From contig JALSTE010000001.1 of the NCBI GenBank assembly GCA_026983855.1, forward strand, positions 1 to 5,940: 5,940 bases of DNA, given 5' to 3'. Shown piece after piece: positions 1 through 5,241 of the stretch. The notes below the pieces were generated by a model, which was given only the letters and a program-made list of their open reading frames with translations, made no database searches and had not been told where the DNA came from. The translations under genes and the position numbers were made by a program. Every line of letters starts with the position of its first letter. Positions within the stretch are counted from its first letter, which is position 1. Origin of the DNA: Acidimicrobiia bacterium. Its GTDB lineage: Bacteria; Actinomycetota; Acidimicrobiia; Acidimicrobiales; Poriferisodalaceae.

Positions 1-1122
1 CCCCGGCAGGGTGATGCGGTTCAGCACCCGGGCCAGGTACCTCTCGGTCTGGGGACCGGGACGGATCCCGGGGATGAAGCCACCCTGCTTGCGTATGTTG
101 TCAGCCTGCTTCACCGGGTCGAAGGTGATCGCCGTGTAGAAGTAGGCGAACCCGATTATCAGCAGTCCGAACACGATGATGTAGACGATGTTGTCGGGCT
201 GGGTCAGGTAGTCGTTCACGATGGCCTGCACCCAGTCCACGTTGACCACGTTGGAGAGCAGCACCGGCAGGAACAGCACCGATGAGGCGAAGATGATGGG
301 GATCACGCCGGACTGGTTCACCTTGAGGGGGATGTACGTGGACTGACCTCCGTACATCCTCCGTCCGACCACCCTCTTGGCGAACTGCACCGGGATCCGC
401 CTCTGACCCTGCTCGATGAACACGATGGCCACCATCAACCCGATGGCCACGGCCACGGCGAAGAACAGATAGAGGTTTCCGTTCACCGCCCTCAGTCGGG
501 CCCCATCGAAGGGAAGGGAGGAGACCACCGAGGCGAAGATCAGCAGGGACATACCGTTGCCCACCCCCCTCTGGCTGATCAGCTCGCCCATCCACATCAA
601 CAGGGCGGTACCGGCCGTCAGGGAGATGATCACCAGCAGTACACGGCCCATGGTGAAGTTGGGCAGGACGCTGATCCCCGCCGTGTTTCCGAGGCGGCCA
701 CCACCACCGCGACCGAAGACGAAGGTGATACCCGTGGCCTGGAGGAAGGCGATCACCAGGGTCAGGTAACGGGTGTACTGGGTGATCTTGCGCTGGCCGA
801 CGGCGCCCTGTTCCTGGAGTTCCTCCAGCTTGGGTATGGCCACGGTCAGGATCTGGATGATGATCGAGGCCGTGATGTACGGCATGATCCCCAGGGCGAA
901 GATGGCGAAGTTGGTGAGGGCCCCGCCCGAGAACAGGTTCAGGATGCCCAGCACCCCGCCCGTCTGCTCGGCGCTGTCCCGCAACTGGATCACGGCGTCG
1001 AAATCGATTCCGGGCACCGGAACCTGGGATCCGAGGCGGTAGAGCGCCAGGACCGCGATGGTGAACACGATCTTGTTTCGCAGGTCGGGGACCCGGAATA
1101 TGTTGCGCATGCTGGTCAACAT
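1..1122 (-). CDS. secY: Protein translocase subunit SecY (3' end cut by window)
   Basis: This is the central channel of the SecYEG translocon in the cytoplasmic membrane; it exports or inserts proteins with SecA or the ribosome. The first 374 codons are present and open throughout; about 60 residues (TM9-TM10 and the tail) lie beyond position 1. The start MLTSMRNIFRVPDL is typical and has GGGAG 5 nt upstream; Met5 is a less likely alternative. TM1 (about 17-35) is followed by a plug region with GILNLFSGGALTNF (59-72) and the SecY signature AIFALGIMPYITASIIIQIL (73-92). The cytoplasmic C4 loop holds EQGQRRIPVQFAKR (237-250). The C5 loop holds GGFIPGIRPG (347-356), where Arg354 matches the SecA-critical arginine of E. 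coli SecY (Arg357). The TM3-TM4 external loop contains an unusual GRGGGGR (137-143). It follows rplO after 51 nt, the largest gap here. Confidence 0.97.
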   Translation of the reverse strand, partial: MLTSMRNIFRVPDLRNKIVFTIAVLALYRLGSQVPVPGIDFDAVIQLRDSAEQTGGVLGILNLFSGGALTNFAIFALGIMPYITASIIIQILTVAIPKLEELQEQGAVGQRKITQYTRYLTLVIAFLQATGITFVFGRGGGGRLGNTAGISVLPNFTMGRVLLVIISLTAGTALLMWMGELISQRGVGNGMSLLIFASVVSSLPFDGARLRAVNGNLYLFFAVAVAIGLMVAIVFIEQGQRRIPVQFAKRVVGRRMYGGQSTYIPLKVNQSGVIPIIFASSVLFLPVLLSNVVNVDWVQAIVNDYLTQPDNIVYIIVFGLLIIGFAYFYTAITFDPVKQADNIRKQGGFIPGIRPGPQTERYLARVLNRITLPG

Positions 1123-1173
1123 GGCGACTCCCGTCGGGACTTGGTGGCGGTCGGCCGTGTGAGCCGGTGGATA
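1123..1173 (-). promoter_or_regulatory. rplO-secY intergenic gap with secY RBS and small hairpins
   Basis: This 51-nt spacer is the only non-coding gap over 15 nt in the window. The secY Shine-Dalgarno is GGGAG (plus-strand 1128-1132), 5 nt before the ATG. In the mRNA, UCCC-GAC-GGGA (1139 to 1129) can form a short 4-bp hairpin that occludes most of that ribosome-binding site. A second weak stem, CGGC/GCCG with a 7-nt loop, lies at 1166-1152. No U-run follows either stem, so neither looks like an intrinsic terminator. I see no convincing -35/-10 pair. Whether secY is translated separately from the ribosomal genes is inference. Confidence 0.4.
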
Positions 1174-1665
1174 TCAGCGGTTGGTGTGCTGGTTTCCCTT
1201 GGCCGGCGGACGCGGGCCTCCGAACGGGAGGGGCAGCAGTTCCACGGTACCCCCGGCCTCGGTGATAGCGGACTCGGCCGACTTGGACACCGCGTGGGCC
1301 CGTACCGTGACCGCCCGGTTGATCTCACCCCGCCCCAGTACCTTGATCAGGCACTTCTTGGGAATGAGGCCCCGCTCGCGGAGTACCTCGGGGGTGATCT
1401 CATCCACACCGGTCTGGCCCAGCACGTCCAGATTGACGGCGTGGTACTCCACCCGGAAGGGATTGGTGAAACCCTTGAGTTTGGGCAACCGACGCTGCAG
1501 GGGCTGCTGACCACCCTCGTACCAGACCGGGACCTTGCTGCGGGCCTTGGTGCCCTTGGTGCCACGGCCGGCGGTCTTGCCGCCCTTGCCGGCGATACCT
1601 CGGCCCACCCGCTTTCGCGGGCGCTTGGCCCCGGGGTCCGGCTTCAGGTCATGGGGCTTGAGCAT
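1174..1665 (-). CDS. rplO: 50S ribosomal protein L15 with C-terminal tail
   Basis: L15 is a late-assembly large-subunit protein whose extended basic N-terminus threads through 23S rRNA. The 163-residue product opens with MLKPHDLKPDPGAKRPRKRVGRG. Next comes the glycine/lysine-rich arm GKGGKTAGRGTKGTKAR (26-42), then GGQQPLQRRLPKLKGF (51-66). The C-terminal L15 signature runs from KVLGRGEI (108-115) through AHAVSKSAESAITEAGG (123-139). The usual family length is about 145-150 residues. Here a proline-rich tail, roughly residues 143-163, follows the normal end. Translation starts at ATG 1665, one base after the rpmD TGA, with AGGAG 7 nt upstream. The stop is TGA at 1176-1174. Confidence 0.97.
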   Translation of the reverse strand: MLKPHDLKPDPGAKRPRKRVGRGIAGKGGKTAGRGTKGTKARSKVPVWYEGGQQPLQRRLPKLKGFTNPFRVEYHAVNLDVLGQTGVDEITPEVLRERGLIPKKCLIKVLGRGEINRAVTVRAHAVSKSAESAITEAGGTVELLPLPFGGPRPPAKGNQHTNR

Positions 1666-1673
1666 GTCAGCTC
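1660..1673 (-). promoter_or_regulatory. Candidate start-codon hairpin of rplO
   Basis: In the mRNA the 14 nt GAGCUGACAUGCUC fold as GAGC/GCUC around the hexaloop UGACAU. This covers the rpmD stop codon and part of the rplO AUG, and it abuts the AGGAG ribosome-binding site. The stem is only 4 bp, so it would need coupling or other context to matter. This is a sequence observation; any regulatory role is inference. Confidence 0.25.
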
Positions 1674-1678
1674 TCCTC
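1667..1678. repeat. 12-nt direct repeat at translation start (copy 1)
   Basis: The plus-strand 12-mer TCAGCTCTCCTC here is identical to 5516-5527. On the mRNA it reads GAGGAGAGCUGA: a Shine-Dalgarno fused to the stop codon of the upstream gene. Here it closes rpmD and serves rplO. The other copy closes rpmC and serves rpsQ. A shorter relative, GAGGAGCUG, sits before rplE. Confidence 0.5.
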
Positions 1679-1849
1679 GTCCACGGTCACGAGATGGGCG
1701 ACCTTGCGGATCATTCCCCTGATCTCGGGGCGATCGGGAAGTGTGTTCGATTTGCCGATCCGACCCAGGCCCAGGGCCCTGAGGGTGCCCCGGTGCTTGG
1801 GCTTGGATCCGATGGAGGAACGGACCTGGGTGACACGGAGATCGCTCAC
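1667..1849 (-). CDS. rpmD: 50S ribosomal protein L30
   Basis: L30 is a small single-domain protein of the large subunit, present in most bacteria but not all. The 60-residue product shows the family core: RVTQVRSSIGSKPKHRGTLR (5-24), then ALGLGRIGKSNTLPDRPEIR (25-44) and a C-terminal beta strand ending in VAHLVTVDEES. The length is normal. The start codon is GTG (1849-1847), embedded in the TGA stop of rpsE as GTGA. It is supported by a strong GGGAGG 7 nt upstream and by the lack of any other sensible in-frame start before the conserved core. It is the only non-ATG start seen here. Its stop lies one base before the rplO ATG. Confidence 0.96.
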   Translation of the reverse strand: MSDLRVTQVRSSIGSKPKHRGTLRALGLGRIGKSNTLPDRPEIRGMIRKVAHLVTVDEES

Positions 1850-2475
1850 GATCGAGCCTCCCGCGCCTCGGGGGCCGCTCCCCCACGCTGGGTCTCCCGG
1901 TAGGCCCGCAACAGACCCTTGGGGATGATCTCGTCGGCCGACTTACCCCTCAGGCGGGCGATCTCGTCGGGACGGCGCAGGCTCTTCAGTCCGGCGATGG
2001 TGGCCTTGGCCACATTGATGTGGTTCGACGAGCCCAGGGACTTGGCCAGGACGTCGTGGATTCCGGCCTCCTCGAGGATGGCCCGGGCCGCACCTCCGGC
2101 GATGACACCGGTACCGGGAGCGGCCGGCTTGAGCATGACCCGTCCCGCCCCCAGGATGCCGACCACGGGGTGGATGATCGTGGAGCCGGCGAGGGGTACG
2201 GAGAACAGGTTCCGCTTGGCCTCCTCGGTGCCCTTCTGGATGGCCAGGGGCACCTCCTTGGCCTTGCCGTAGCCCAGTCCCACCCTTCCGGCCCCGTCAC
2301 CGATCACGACCAGGGCGGTGAATGAGAAACGGCGACCACCACGGACCACCTTGGCCACGCGGTTGATGTCGATGACCCGTGACTCCCTCAGGCCGTCGCT
2401 GTCGCGCCCGTGACGATCCCTCGTCTCGCGCTCGTTGTTCCGGCGACCGCCGCCGCTTCGTTGACCGTTCGCCAT
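1846..2475 (-). CDS. rpsE: 30S ribosomal protein S5
   Basis: S5 lies at the back of the small-subunit neck near the mRNA entry site; it contributes to decoding accuracy and to spectinomycin sensitivity. The product has 209 residues. An Arg/Gly/Asp-rich, probably disordered extension (1-32) comes first and resembles the long S5 N-termini of actinobacteria. The double-stranded-RNA-binding domain follows, with INRVAKVVRGGRRFSFTALV (37-56) and the S5 signature spanning 47-79, which includes GDGAGRVGLGYGKAKEV. The C-terminal domain has PAAPGTGVIAGGAARAILE and AKSLGSSNHINVAKAT. The tail is Arg/Glu/Ala-rich. ATG 2475 shares one base with the rplR stop (TGATG) and has GGAG 5 nt upstream. The 3' end overlaps the rpmD GTG. 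Confidence 0.98.
   Translation of the reverse strand: MANGQRSGGGRRNNERETRDRHGRDSDGLRESRVIDINRVAKVVRGGRRFSFTALVVIGDGAGRVGLGYGKAKEVPLAIQKGTEEAKRNLFSVPLAGSTIIHPVVGILGAGRVMLKPAAPGTGVIAGGAARAILEEAGIHDVLAKSLGSSNHINVAKATIAGLKSLRRPDEIARLRGKSADEIIPKGLLRAYRETQRGGAAPEAREARS
1857..1862 (-). promoter_or_regulatory. Ribosome-binding site deciding the rpmD GTG start
   Basis: The mRNA reads GGGAGG-CTCGATC-GTG, a near-perfect Shine-Dalgarno with a 7-nt spacer before GTG. It lies inside the last codons of rpsE. It supports initiation at GTG 1849 rather than a downstream start. Confidence 0.75.
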
Positions 2476-2831
2476 CAGAACTCCAGTCCACTGTCGCGGG
2501 CGGCGTCGGCGACCGAAGCCACCCGCCCGTGGTATCTGTTTCCACCCCGGTCGAACACGATCCTCTTGACTCCGACGGCCTCGGCCCTCTGGGCGATCAG
2601 TCGACCGACCCGGGCGGCGGCGTCGATGTTGGAGGTGCCACCCGCCTGACGGACGTCGGACTCGAGGGTCGACGCCGCGGCGAGAGTCCGTCCGGACACA
2701 TCGTCGATTATCTGGGCCGAGATGTGCCGGTTGGACCGGAACACGGCCAGGCGTGGCCTCTCGGGGGTGCCCGTGACCCGCTTACGAACCCGGAGGTGAC
2801 GTCGGCGGCGAGCGTGTTGGTTGTTGCTCAT
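2475..2831 (-). CDS. rplR: 50S ribosomal protein L18
   Basis: L18 binds 5S rRNA and, with L5, attaches it to the central protuberance of the large subunit. The 118-residue length is standard. The N-terminus is a basic RNA-binding arm with ARRRRHLRVRKRVTGTPERP (7-26). Next comes RLAVFRSNRHISAQIIDD (27-44), the family core strand. The C-terminal half contains AARVGRLIAQRAEAVGVKRI (72-91) and the conserved FDRGGNRYHGRV (93-104). ATG 2831 lies 15 nt after the rplF stop, with a GAGG ribosome-binding site about 9 nt upstream. Its TGA overlaps the rpsE ATG by one base. Confidence 0.98.
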   Translation of the reverse strand: MSNNQHARRRRHLRVRKRVTGTPERPRLAVFRSNRHISAQIIDDVSGRTLAAASTLESDVRQAGGTSNIDAAARVGRLIAQRAEAVGVKRIVFDRGGNRYHGRVASVADAARDSGLEF

Positions 2832-2846
2832 GTGATCAGACCTCGC

Positions 2847-3386
2847 CTACTTGGCGGCCTTGCCGGCCTTGCGCAGGACGTGTTCGTCCCGGTAGCGGAC
2901 ACCCTTGCCCTTGTAGGGCTCGGGCTTGCGGTGGGCGCGGATCCCCGCCGCCACCTCGCCGACCAGTTGCTTGTCGATCCCGAGCACCCTGATGCGGGTG
3001 GGTTCGGGTACTTCGAATTCGATTCCCTCGGGGGCCTTGACCGAAACCGGGTGGGAGAACCCCAGGGCCAGCTCGATCTGATCCTTGCCCTTGGCCTGGG
3101 CCCGGTAGCCGACCCCCACGATGGAGAGCTCCTTGACGAAACCCTCCGACACTCCCAGCACCATGTTGTTGATCAGGGAGCGCATCAACCCGTGGAGGGA
3201 CCGGCTCTCACGCTCATCGTCGGCCCGGGACACCTTCAGCTCGGAACCTTCGACCTCGGCGGTGATCACCTCGGGGAGTTGCTGACGCAACTCACCCTTG
3301 GGACCCTTGACGGTCACCAGGTCGCCGGAGACCGACACCTCGACCCCTGAGGGAATGGCCACGGGGGCGTTTCCTACTCTGGACAT
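2847..3386 (-). CDS. rplF: 50S ribosomal protein L6
   Basis: L6 is a two-domain protein near the factor-binding (sarcin-ricin) region of the large subunit; it supports binding of elongation factors. The 179-residue product starts MSRVGNAPVAIPSGVEV, the standard L6 beginning. Both repeated alpha/beta domains are present. The C-terminal one carries the signature PEPYKGKGV (155-163), followed by RYRDEHVLRKAGKAAK. The frame is open for 13 more codons upstream to another ATG at 3425. That would run into rpsH and add residues unlike L6, so ATG 3386 is preferred, backed by AGGGGA 6 nt upstream. The rpsH-rplF gap is 10 nt. The stop is TAG. Confidence 0.98.
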   Translation of the reverse strand: MSRVGNAPVAIPSGVEVSVSGDLVTVKGPKGELRQQLPEVITAEVEGSELKVSRADDERESRSLHGLMRSLINNMVLGVSEGFVKELSIVGVGYRAQAKGKDQIELALGFSHPVSVKAPEGIEFEVPEPTRIRVLGIDKQLVGEVAAGIRAHRKPEPYKGKGVRYRDEHVLRKAGKAAK

Positions 3387-3392
3387 CGTCGA

Positions 3393-3398
3393 TCCCCT
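3393..3398 (-). promoter_or_regulatory. Ribosome-binding site deciding the rplF start
   Basis: The mRNA reads AGGGGA-TCGACG-ATG. This purine-rich element overlaps the TAG stop of rpsH and places initiation at ATG 3386. No comparable element suits the longer in-frame ATG at 3425. Confidence 0.6.
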
Positions 3399-3801
3399 AC
3401 CAGACGTAGCAGAGGACTTCACCACCGACCCGACGCTTGCGCGCCTCCCGGTCGGTCATGAGCCCCTGGCTCGTGGACAGTACGGCTATACCCAGGCCAC
3501 CCAGTACCCGGGGGATGGCCTCGGCCTTGCGGTAGACCCGCAGACCCGGCTTGGAGACCCTCTTGATCTCGGAGATGGTGCGCTCCCGGTCGGGGGTGTA
3601 CCGGAGGTCGATCTTGAGGGTGGGTTGGGGACGGCCCTCGTTCTCGGCCACCTCGAACCCGTCGATGTAGCCCTCCTCGGCCAGTACCTCGGCCAGGGCC
3701 ACCTTCAGCTTGGAGGCCGGCATCGACACGTCATCCTTGAGCGCCGTGTTGGCGTTGCGGATGCGGGTCAGCATGTCGGCGATGGGGTCGGTCATCGTCA
3801 T
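3397..3801 (-). CDS. rpsH: 30S ribosomal protein S8
   Basis: S8 binds the central domain of 16S rRNA (helix 21) and is a primary assembly protein; in E. coli it also represses the spc operon by binding its mRNA. The 134-residue product begins MTMTDPIADMLTRIRNAN, like actinobacterial S8. The central region is RYTPDRERTISEIKRVSKPG (67-86). The S8 signature GIAVLSTSQGLMTDREARK occupies 104-122, and the end GGEVLCYVW is classical. ATG 3801 has a GGGGAG-type site about 7 nt upstream; the second ATG at 3795 is possible but has poorer spacing. It follows rpsN by 13 nt. Confidence 0.98.
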   Translation of the reverse strand: MTMTDPIADMLTRIRNANTALKDDVSMPASKLKVALAEVLAEEGYIDGFEVAENEGRPQPTLKIDLRYTPDRERTISEIKRVSKPGLRVYRKAEAIPRVLGGLGIAVLSTSQGLMTDREARKRRVGGEVLCYVW

Positions 3802-3814
3802 CGGCCGTCTCCCC

Positions 3815-4000
3815 TCACCAGCTCGCCTTGGTCACACCGGGCAACTCGCCCCGGTGCGCCATCTCTCGGAGGCAGATCCGACACAGGCCGAACTTGCGGT
3901 ACACCGAGCGGGGACGACCGCACTTGCGGCACCGGGTGTAGGCCCGGACCTTGAACTTCGGCGTCTTCTGCTGCTTGTTTATCAGTGCCTTCTTGGCCAT
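3815..4000 (-). CDS. rpsN: 30S ribosomal protein S14, zinc-binding type
   Basis: S14 sits in the head of the small subunit near S3 and S10. At 61 residues this is the short C+ (type Z) form rather than the roughly 100-residue zinc-free form. The zinc ligands are Cys24, Cys27, Cys40 and Cys43, in TRCRKCGRPRSVYRKFGLCR (22-41) followed by ICLREMAHRGELPG. All four are intact, so zinc binding is expected. Organisms with this form often keep a second, zinc-free S14 elsewhere for zinc starvation; this window cannot show that. ATG 4000 shares a base with the rplE stop (TAATG). GGGAGGGG lies 8 nt upstream. Confidence 0.98.
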   Translation of the reverse strand: MAKKALINKQQKTPKFKVRAYTRCRKCGRPRSVYRKFGLCRICLREMAHRGELPGVTKASW

Positions 4001-4566
4001 TAGTTCTGCCCCTCCCGACGGAACGGGAATCCGAGAGCCACGAGCAGCGCCCGCCCGTGGTCGTCGTTGGTTGCGGTGGTCACGATGGTTATGTCCATGC
4101 CCCGGACCTGATTGACCTTGTCGTAGTCGATCTCGGGGAAGATGAGCTGTTCGCTGACCCCGAAGGTGTAGTTGCCCCGGCCGTCGAATGATCGGCTGGA
4201 CAGTCCGCGGAAGTCACGGATTCGGGGAATGGCCAGGGTCACCAGTCGGTCGTAGAACTCCCACATCCGGTCACCCCGAAGGGTCACCTTGGCGCCGATG
4301 GCGTTGCCCTCGCGGAGCTTGAATCCCGCTATGGACTTCTTGGCCCGGGTCACCACGGGTTTCTGACCGGTGATGACGGCCAGATCCTGGGTGGCCCCCT
4401 CGAGGATCTTCCGGTTGGTGAGGGCGTCACCCACCCCCATGTTCACCACGATCTTCTCCAGGCGGGGCACCATCATCACGTTGGCCAGCCCCAACTCCTC
4501 GAGCAGGGCGGCTTTGAGTTCGGTGTCGTAGCGCTCCCGGAGGCGGGGCTTGAGTGAGGTGCTCAT
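4000..4566 (-). CDS. rplE: 50S ribosomal protein L5
   Basis: L5 binds 5S rRNA with L18 in the central protuberance and forms the bridge to S13 in the small-subunit head. The 188-residue length is normal. The sequence shows RLEKIVVNMGVGDA (35-48), then the conserved block ITGQKPVVTRAKKSIAGFKL (65-84) and REGNAIGAKVTLRGDRMWEF (85-104). The C-terminal part has RIRDFRGLSSRSFDGRGNYT (115-134) and QLIFPEIDYDKV (140-151), with GMDITIVTTA near the end. ATG 4566 overlaps the rplX TGA (ATGA). GAGGAG is placed 5-6 nt upstream, and both lie in a candidate hairpin. Its TAA runs into the rpsN ATG. Confidence 0.98.
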   Translation of the reverse strand: MSTSLKPRLRERYDTELKAALLEELGLANVMMVPRLEKIVVNMGVGDALTNRKILEGATQDLAVITGQKPVVTRAKKSIAGFKLREGNAIGAKVTLRGDRMWEFYDRLVTLAIPRIRDFRGLSSRSFDGRGNYTFGVSEQLIFPEIDYDKVNQVRGMDITIVTTATNDDHGRALLVALGFPFRREGQN

Positions 4567-4581
4567 GACAGCTCCTCGCCC
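4552..4581 (-). promoter_or_regulatory. Candidate hairpin over the rplE RBS and start codon
   Basis: In the mRNA, GAGGAGC (4577-4571) can pair with GCACCUC (4562-4556) around the 8-nt loop UGUCAUGA, with one A-A mismatch. Beyond a C-A mismatch the stem could continue as GGG/CUC (4581-4579 with 4554-4552, including one G-U). The 5' arm contains the rplE Shine-Dalgarno, and the loop contains the overlapping AUGA start/stop. In E. coli, S8 represses the spc operon at the rplX-rplE region, so the location fits. I did not identify the specific S8-binding core, so S8 recognition is inference. Confidence 0.35.
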
Positions 4582-4871
4582 GAGGCCTTGTGGAATCGCA
4601 CCTTCACATCACCCTCGAAGCGGTAGCCGACCCGACCCACCTTGTCGGTGGAGGGACAGACCACGGCCACGTTGGATGCGTCGATCGGGAGGATCTTGTC
4701 GATGATCCCACCCTGTTGATTGGCCTGGGTGGGCTTGGTGTGGCGCTTGACCACGTGGACCCCGTCCACGAGCACCTTCCCCTTCTTGGGATACACGGCG
4801 ATCACCTCGCCCCGGGTCCCCCGGTCCTTGCCGGTGAGCACCTCGACGATGTCACCCTTCTTGATCTTCAT
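4563..4871 (-). CDS. rplX: 50S ribosomal protein L24
   Basis: L24 is an early assembly-initiator protein that binds the 5' part of 23S rRNA and lies near the exit-tunnel opening. The 102-residue length is normal. An N-terminal KOW motif is seen in KKGDIVEVLTGKDRGTRGEV (4-23), followed by AVYPKKGKVLVDGVHVVKRH (25-44). The C-terminal half includes KPTQANQQGGIIDKILPI (46-63) and VGRVGYRFEGDVKVRF (78-93). It has a single Cys72, so no zinc site of the CxxC kind. ATG 4871 follows the rplN TGA after one base, with the strongest ribosome-binding site in the window. The end overlaps rplE by 4 nt. Confidence 0.98.
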   Translation of the reverse strand: MKIKKGDIVEVLTGKDRGTRGEVIAVYPKKGKVLVDGVHVVKRHTKPTQANQQGGIIDKILPIDASNVAVVCPSTDKVGRVGYRFEGDVKVRFHKASGEELS

Positions 4872-4872
4872 C

Positions 4873-5241
4873 TCAGAGCACCTCCGGCGCCAGAGAGACG
4901 ATTCTCATGAACTTGCGGTCACGCAGCTCACGTCCCACGGGGCCGAAGATGCGGGTTCCGCGGGGTTCGTCATTGGGGTTGAGGAGAACGGCGGCGTTCT
5001 CGTCGAATCGAATGTAGGAGCCGTCGGGCCGACGCCGTTCCTTGCGGGTGCGGACCACCACGCACCGCACGACCTCGCCCTTCTTCACCGCGGCCCCGGG
5101 CATGGCGTCCTTCACCGTCGCCACGAAGATGTCGCCGATGGTGGCGTAGCGACGCCGGGAACCGCCCAGCACCTTGATGCAGAGAACCTCTTTGGCCCCG
5201 CTGTTGTCGGCCACCTTGAGGCGGGTTTCCTGCTGGATCAT
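4873..5241 (-). CDS. rplN: 50S ribosomal protein L14
   Basis: L14 lies on the subunit interface of the large subunit and contacts 16S rRNA. The 122-residue length is exactly typical. The product begins MIQQETRLKVADNSGAKEVL (1-20), a hallmark of the family. It continues with GDIFVATVKDAMPGAAVKKG (36-55) and the signature region VVRTRKERRRPDGSYIRF (62-79), then ENAAVLLN, and ends with ELRDRKFMRIVSLAPEVL. It is the first gene of the classical spc operon. Here it overlaps the rpsQ stop by 4 nt (ATGA at 5241-5238), so no separate promoter is evident. GGAG lies 8 nt upstream of ATG 5241. Confidence 0.98.
   Translation of the reverse strand: MIQQETRLKVADNSGAKEVLCIKVLGGSRRRYATIGDIFVATVKDAMPGAAVKKGEVVRCVVVRTRKERRRPDGSYIRFDENAAVLLNPNDEPRGTRIFGPVGRELRDRKFMRIVSLAPEVL
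4879..4885 (-). promoter_or_regulatory. Strong ribosome-binding site of rplX
   Basis: The mRNA reads GGAGGTG-CTCTGAG-ATG. The 7-nt GGAGGTG is a full match to the usual anti-Shine-Dalgarno end of 16S rRNA, with a 7-nt spacer. It is encoded by the Glu-Val codons in the last residues of L14, so coding and initiation signals are superimposed. Confidence 0.75.

Noticed and set aside
101..595. A 164-codon minus-strand open frame inside secY in another frame.
   Set aside because: The SecY frame is continuous and carries all family motifs across this stretch. The alternative reading is Arg/Gly-rich with no recognisable domain.
1152..1166. The CGGC/GCCG stem after rplO as a possible intrinsic terminator.
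   Set aside because: The stem is only 4 bp with a 7-nt loop, and no U-run follows. It is not a plausible terminator.
1141..1722. A 193-codon plus-strand open frame opposite rplO.
   Set aside because: It is a complementary-strand shadow of the L15 gene. The real L15 signatures, start and ribosome-binding site are all on the minus strand.
2316..2375. S5 has Ala41 where E. coli has a serine linked to spectinomycin resistance mutations.
   Set aside because: Alanine at this position is ordinary natural variation among bacteria, and the rest of the loop (VVRGGRR) is standard. It does not indicate acquired resistance.
2379..3350. A 323-codon open frame on the plus strand, antisense to rplR and rplF.
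   Set aside because: It lies wholly opposite conserved ribosomal-protein genes. The predicted product is Gly/Asp/Leu/Val-rich low-complexity text of the kind high-GC genes cast on the other strand. No ribosome-binding site precedes its ATG, and I recognise no family.
3387..3425. A longer rplF start (ATG 3425) giving MVKSSATSGRGST before the usual beginning.
   Set aside because: It would overlap the end of rpsH by 29 nt, adds residues not seen in L6, and lacks a good ribosome-binding site. ATG 3386 gives the standard MSRVGN start.
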